NCBI GenBank assembly: GCA_964512305.1
Contig: CAZEIW010000110.1
Coordinates: 1-5,034, forward strand
Origin: CAZEIW01 sp964512305
Lineage (GTDB): Bacteria; Pseudomonadota; Gammaproteobacteria; Burkholderiales; Burkholderiaceae_F
DNA length: 5,034 nt
Reading direction: 5' to 3'
The notes under the pieces are model-generated. The model was not told the DNA's origin. It was given only the letters and a program-made list of their open reading frames with translations, and searched no databases. The translations under genes and the position numbers were made by a program. Shown here piece after piece: positions 4,886-5,034 of the stretch; the stretch's first letter is position 1; each line of letters begins with the position of its first letter.

Positions 4886-4891
4886 CATAAT
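4886..4891 (+). promoter_or_regulatory. Possible -10 box for the gene at the right edge
   Basis: CATAAT matches five of six -10 bases in otherwise very GC-rich DNA, 42-60 bases upstream of the possible starts. The hexamer 17 bases upstream (TTACCC at 4863-4868) is a poor -35, so the call rests mainly on the -10. Confidence 0.35.
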
Positions 4892-4950
4892 CCCGGGTGA
4901 CCTGAATCGCGCACGCGTCTCCTGCGCGCCGCATGACACGTCAGCCGCCC

Positions 4951-5034
4951 ATGAATACCCGTCCAATCGACCGCAACTCGCTGTTCCAACGCCTGGCGGC
5001 GCTGCCGCGCCACATGACAGTCGATGACTACCAT
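4951..5034 (+). CDS. Start of an unidentified gene, cut by the window end
   Basis: From ATG 4951 an open frame runs to the window end (28 codons, MNTRPIDRNSLFQRLAALPR and on, through HMTVDDYH). An in-frame ATG at 4933 would add six residues, and the frame is closed upstream by TGA at 4903-4905. The amphipathic LFQRLAALP stretch and the upstream CATAAT box are consistent with a real gene. No clear Shine-Dalgarno is visible before either start, and too little is present to name a family. Confidence 0.45.
   Translation, partial: MNTRPIDRNSLFQRLAALPRHMTVDDYH

Overview
The window is GC-rich DNA with long antiparallel shadow frames, Proteobacteria-type genes and two kinds of palindromic intergenic repeat. 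Repeats of both styles occur in high-GC Pseudomonadota (Burkholderiales and Rhizobiales genomes). I place it in that phylum, with a beta- or alphaproteobacterium likely, but no sequence here fixes the class. There is no rRNA, tRNA, CRISPR array, transposase or integrase.

Layout. Positions 2-235 (+) hold the C-terminal end of a Uma2/DUF820-type putative nuclease. It converges on a leftward two-gene set. The promoter-proximal member (2694 to 1291, -) encodes an unrecognised exported protein with a signal peptide, a Pro/Ala/Gly linker, a beta-rich Ig-like region and a three-helix C-terminal membrane segment. The distal member (1186 to 404, -) encodes an N-acetylmuramidase (DUF3380 type) with a C-terminal peptidoglycan-binding domain and no signal peptide. 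A 339-base gap (2695-3033) holds a candidate promoter and a palindromic repeat. An orphan HicB-type antitoxin/regulator (3468 to 3034, -) follows, with a good promoter and a 17-bp palindrome abutting its -35 box. Divergent from it is galE (3738-4766, +), a complete UDP-glucose 4-epimerase. After galE come two strong GC hairpins (4774-4839), a possible promoter, and the first codons of a rightward gene cut by the window end.

The best candidates for unusual biology are: (1) the membrane-anchored Ig-like protein paired with a leaderless muramidase, a possible cell-wall or lysis/export module; (2) a dispersed inverted-repeat element whose arms show compensatory base changes; (3) the orphan hicB control region; and (4) a Cys at the substrate-gate position of GalE, which predicts acceptance of N-acetylated UDP-sugars. 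The genes do not form one pathway. GalE and the muramidase both touch the cell envelope, but nothing in the sequence links them directly.
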